Source of the DNA: Sclerurus mexicanus
Lineage: Eukaryota > Chordata > Aves > Passeriformes > Furnariidae
Length of the DNA: 64,000 bases
Direction: 5' to 3'
Assembly (NCBI GenBank): GCA_013396755.1
Contig: VWZF01002590.1
Coordinates: forward strand, 2,566,359-2,630,358
Both the position numbers and the translations under genes were made by a program. The notes below the pieces were generated by a model. That model was given only the letters and a program-made list of their open reading frames with translations. It had not been told where the DNA came from and did no database searches. This document shows positions 62,363 to 64,000 of the stretch, piece after piece (positions within the stretch are counted from its first letter, which is position 1; each line of letters opens with the position of its first letter).

Positions 62363-64000
62363 TAAATACACTGTTGATACACTTCAATTCTATTTTATTA
62401 CGCTTCCTCAAGTGAAGATGGGTGTTGAGGAGAAGAAGGGTCCCGCTGTGCTCTCAGGGCATAGTCTGTGTCTTCTCTCGGAAAGGGAGGAGCTCACTGG
62501 CACTTTCACTTTTCCTGCTATGCCTCCGGGGAGCAGGGTTTACAATCACTGGGAAGGCTGAAGCAGGAAGCTGCAGCCTTCCAGACAGCCAGGAGGAGCT
62601 CTGCCTTGCAGGCAGACCCTGAGGACCTGCGGCTGTTTAAAGTAAAAGGTGATTATCCATTAACAAAAGCAGCAGAGTCCTCACCCCACAGTAGTGGTTA
62701 AGGGGCTGGGCAGAGAGGTAATGCTGTGCTCCTGAGTCACAGGCAGTCGGGACACTCCACGCTGCTACACTGCGTGCGGCCAGATTTTCTGCTGAGCAGG
62801 AGCTGTACATACGGGAAATGCCACAGGGCTTTTCACTTCAGCTGAGCCTCCTGTCAGCTCACTCTCCAACTGTTCAAGCTGTAGACACTCTCAGACAGAG
62901 CTCAGTTTCTGCTCTTTTTAGGTGCTGTAAAGGACGCCAAAACACTTAAACCTCTGGCGTAATAACCTTCCCTGTGGTTATACACTGATGTCATAAATTT
63001 GGTGTTATGATGTCAGCAAAATCTGATGAAAAGGAGAAGCTGGGCAGGAAGGAAGGAACCCTAAAATGTTGACTTTTATCTTCATGAGAAACTGAATCCA
63101 GAAAGAACAGCCAGGGCAGTTGATTTTGTAGAGAGGGGTTCTCTTCAGGCTGCCTTGAGCAGACAGTTCCCTCTTCATGTCTCTGCAGTGTGAAAGCAAT
63201 GCAAGGCAATAGCAAATTACAATAATCTAACATGGCTGCAGAACTCACCCAGCCTTTTTAATTTTTGCTTTCTAACCATAATGACTGCACAGCCTAAAGG
63301 AGATTTCTTTAGCCTACAACATGGAATTTGGAAAAACTGTAGCTTGGGTAGCACCAACAGACAGAAAAAATTCACAGAGCAGATGAATTTGCTTCCCCCT
63401 CTGGCTACATGTTTATTCCAGGTAGTTCCACAGGGCACATTTGAAAAATGTTCATCTCTAAGAAATTCATGCCAAAAACTCATTCACTTTCACGGAGACT
63501 CAGAAAGCAGGTTGCCGTTTCCATGGTTATAACTTCAGCACCCCAGACTAGACCCAAAGAGGCAGCTTATAAGGGAAAGACATGTCCACTACAAATGAAC
63601 AGAAATGTCTAAATTCATCTAATGCAGTTTGTAGTGAGCCAAAAGACAGCAAAACCAAACCTGTGCTAAGCTGAGACTGTGAAGCTGGTGGAGAGGAACC
63701 ACTTTTCATGGATTCCAAGACATCAAGCTTTCCAAACAACACAGTCAAAATGCAAGTCAAATAAGTGTCTACAGTGCCTGGTGACACTAACTGTAGCAGC
63801 TCTTCTGAAAGGAAGAAAGGAATTTGGCAGAAACTGGGGGGACCCACAATGCTGTGAACCATCCTGATTGACAAAGGTCCCCCAAGTGGCTTTCAAGGAT
63901 GAGCCCTTCACTATCACTCTGACTCAAATAAGGTCTACCACACTCAGTGCTAGATGGCAGCTTTGGCTACACTGTCGTCAATGCCTCCCTGTAAATTATC
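62363..64000. other. Non-coding stretch to the window end
   Basis: A moderately GC-rich block at 62410-62860 has no recognisable exon. The remainder is mixed with overlapping chance-like frames on both strands (63217-63917). No repeat was recognised. Confidence 0.55.

Noticed and set aside
62101..62382. Serine/phenylalanine-rich minus frame and lysine-rich plus frame
   Set aside because: Both arise from the purine-skewed composition.

Overview
The window looks like a piece of a bird nuclear genome. The evidence is its repeats: eight fragments of CR1 non-LTR retrotransposons carry the avian-type 3' end (reverse complement of TCACAGAATCACAGAAT or TCATAGAATGGTTTGGGTTGGAAGG) and remnants of the CR1 reverse-transcriptase reading frame. 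Base composition is AT-leaning, interspersed repeats are sparse, simple repeats are short, and a GC-rich CpG island is interrupted by an assembly gap. I cannot name the species, chromosome or neighbouring gene. Nothing suggests a prokaryotic, organellar or viral sequence. I saw no rRNA, tRNA, CRISPR array, LTR element or operon.

Layout. Bases 1-19831 are non-coding in appearance, with a few short repeats and one striking palindrome (402-425) centred on a TAATTA homeodomain core. Bases 19832-29237 hold three minus-strand CR1 copies and a 50-bp tandem duplication. Bases 29453-34009 hold a possible leader-peptide exon ending in a strong splice donor, two long A tracts and a 20-bp tandem array. 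Bases 38295-44706 hold four more CR1 fragments in both orientations, and 51085-51623 a relatively well kept plus-strand CR1 3' end. From 57560 to 58560 lies a CpG island with a 15-bp minisatellite, a perfect 96-bp duplication beside a lone N, a 93-base run of N and a GC box: this is the most likely transcription start in the window. Immediately to its right, on the minus strand (59398 down to 58875), two putative coding segments fit together in phase and begin with a signal-peptide-like sequence.

No protein-coding gene could be identified with confidence. Almost every open frame here is short, unlike any family I recognise, and of a kind expected by chance. The window is best read as intergenic or intronic bird DNA with one promoter-like CpG island and a handful of unproven candidate exons. 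I found no convincing novel biological system; the candidates worth testing are listed with what would refute them.
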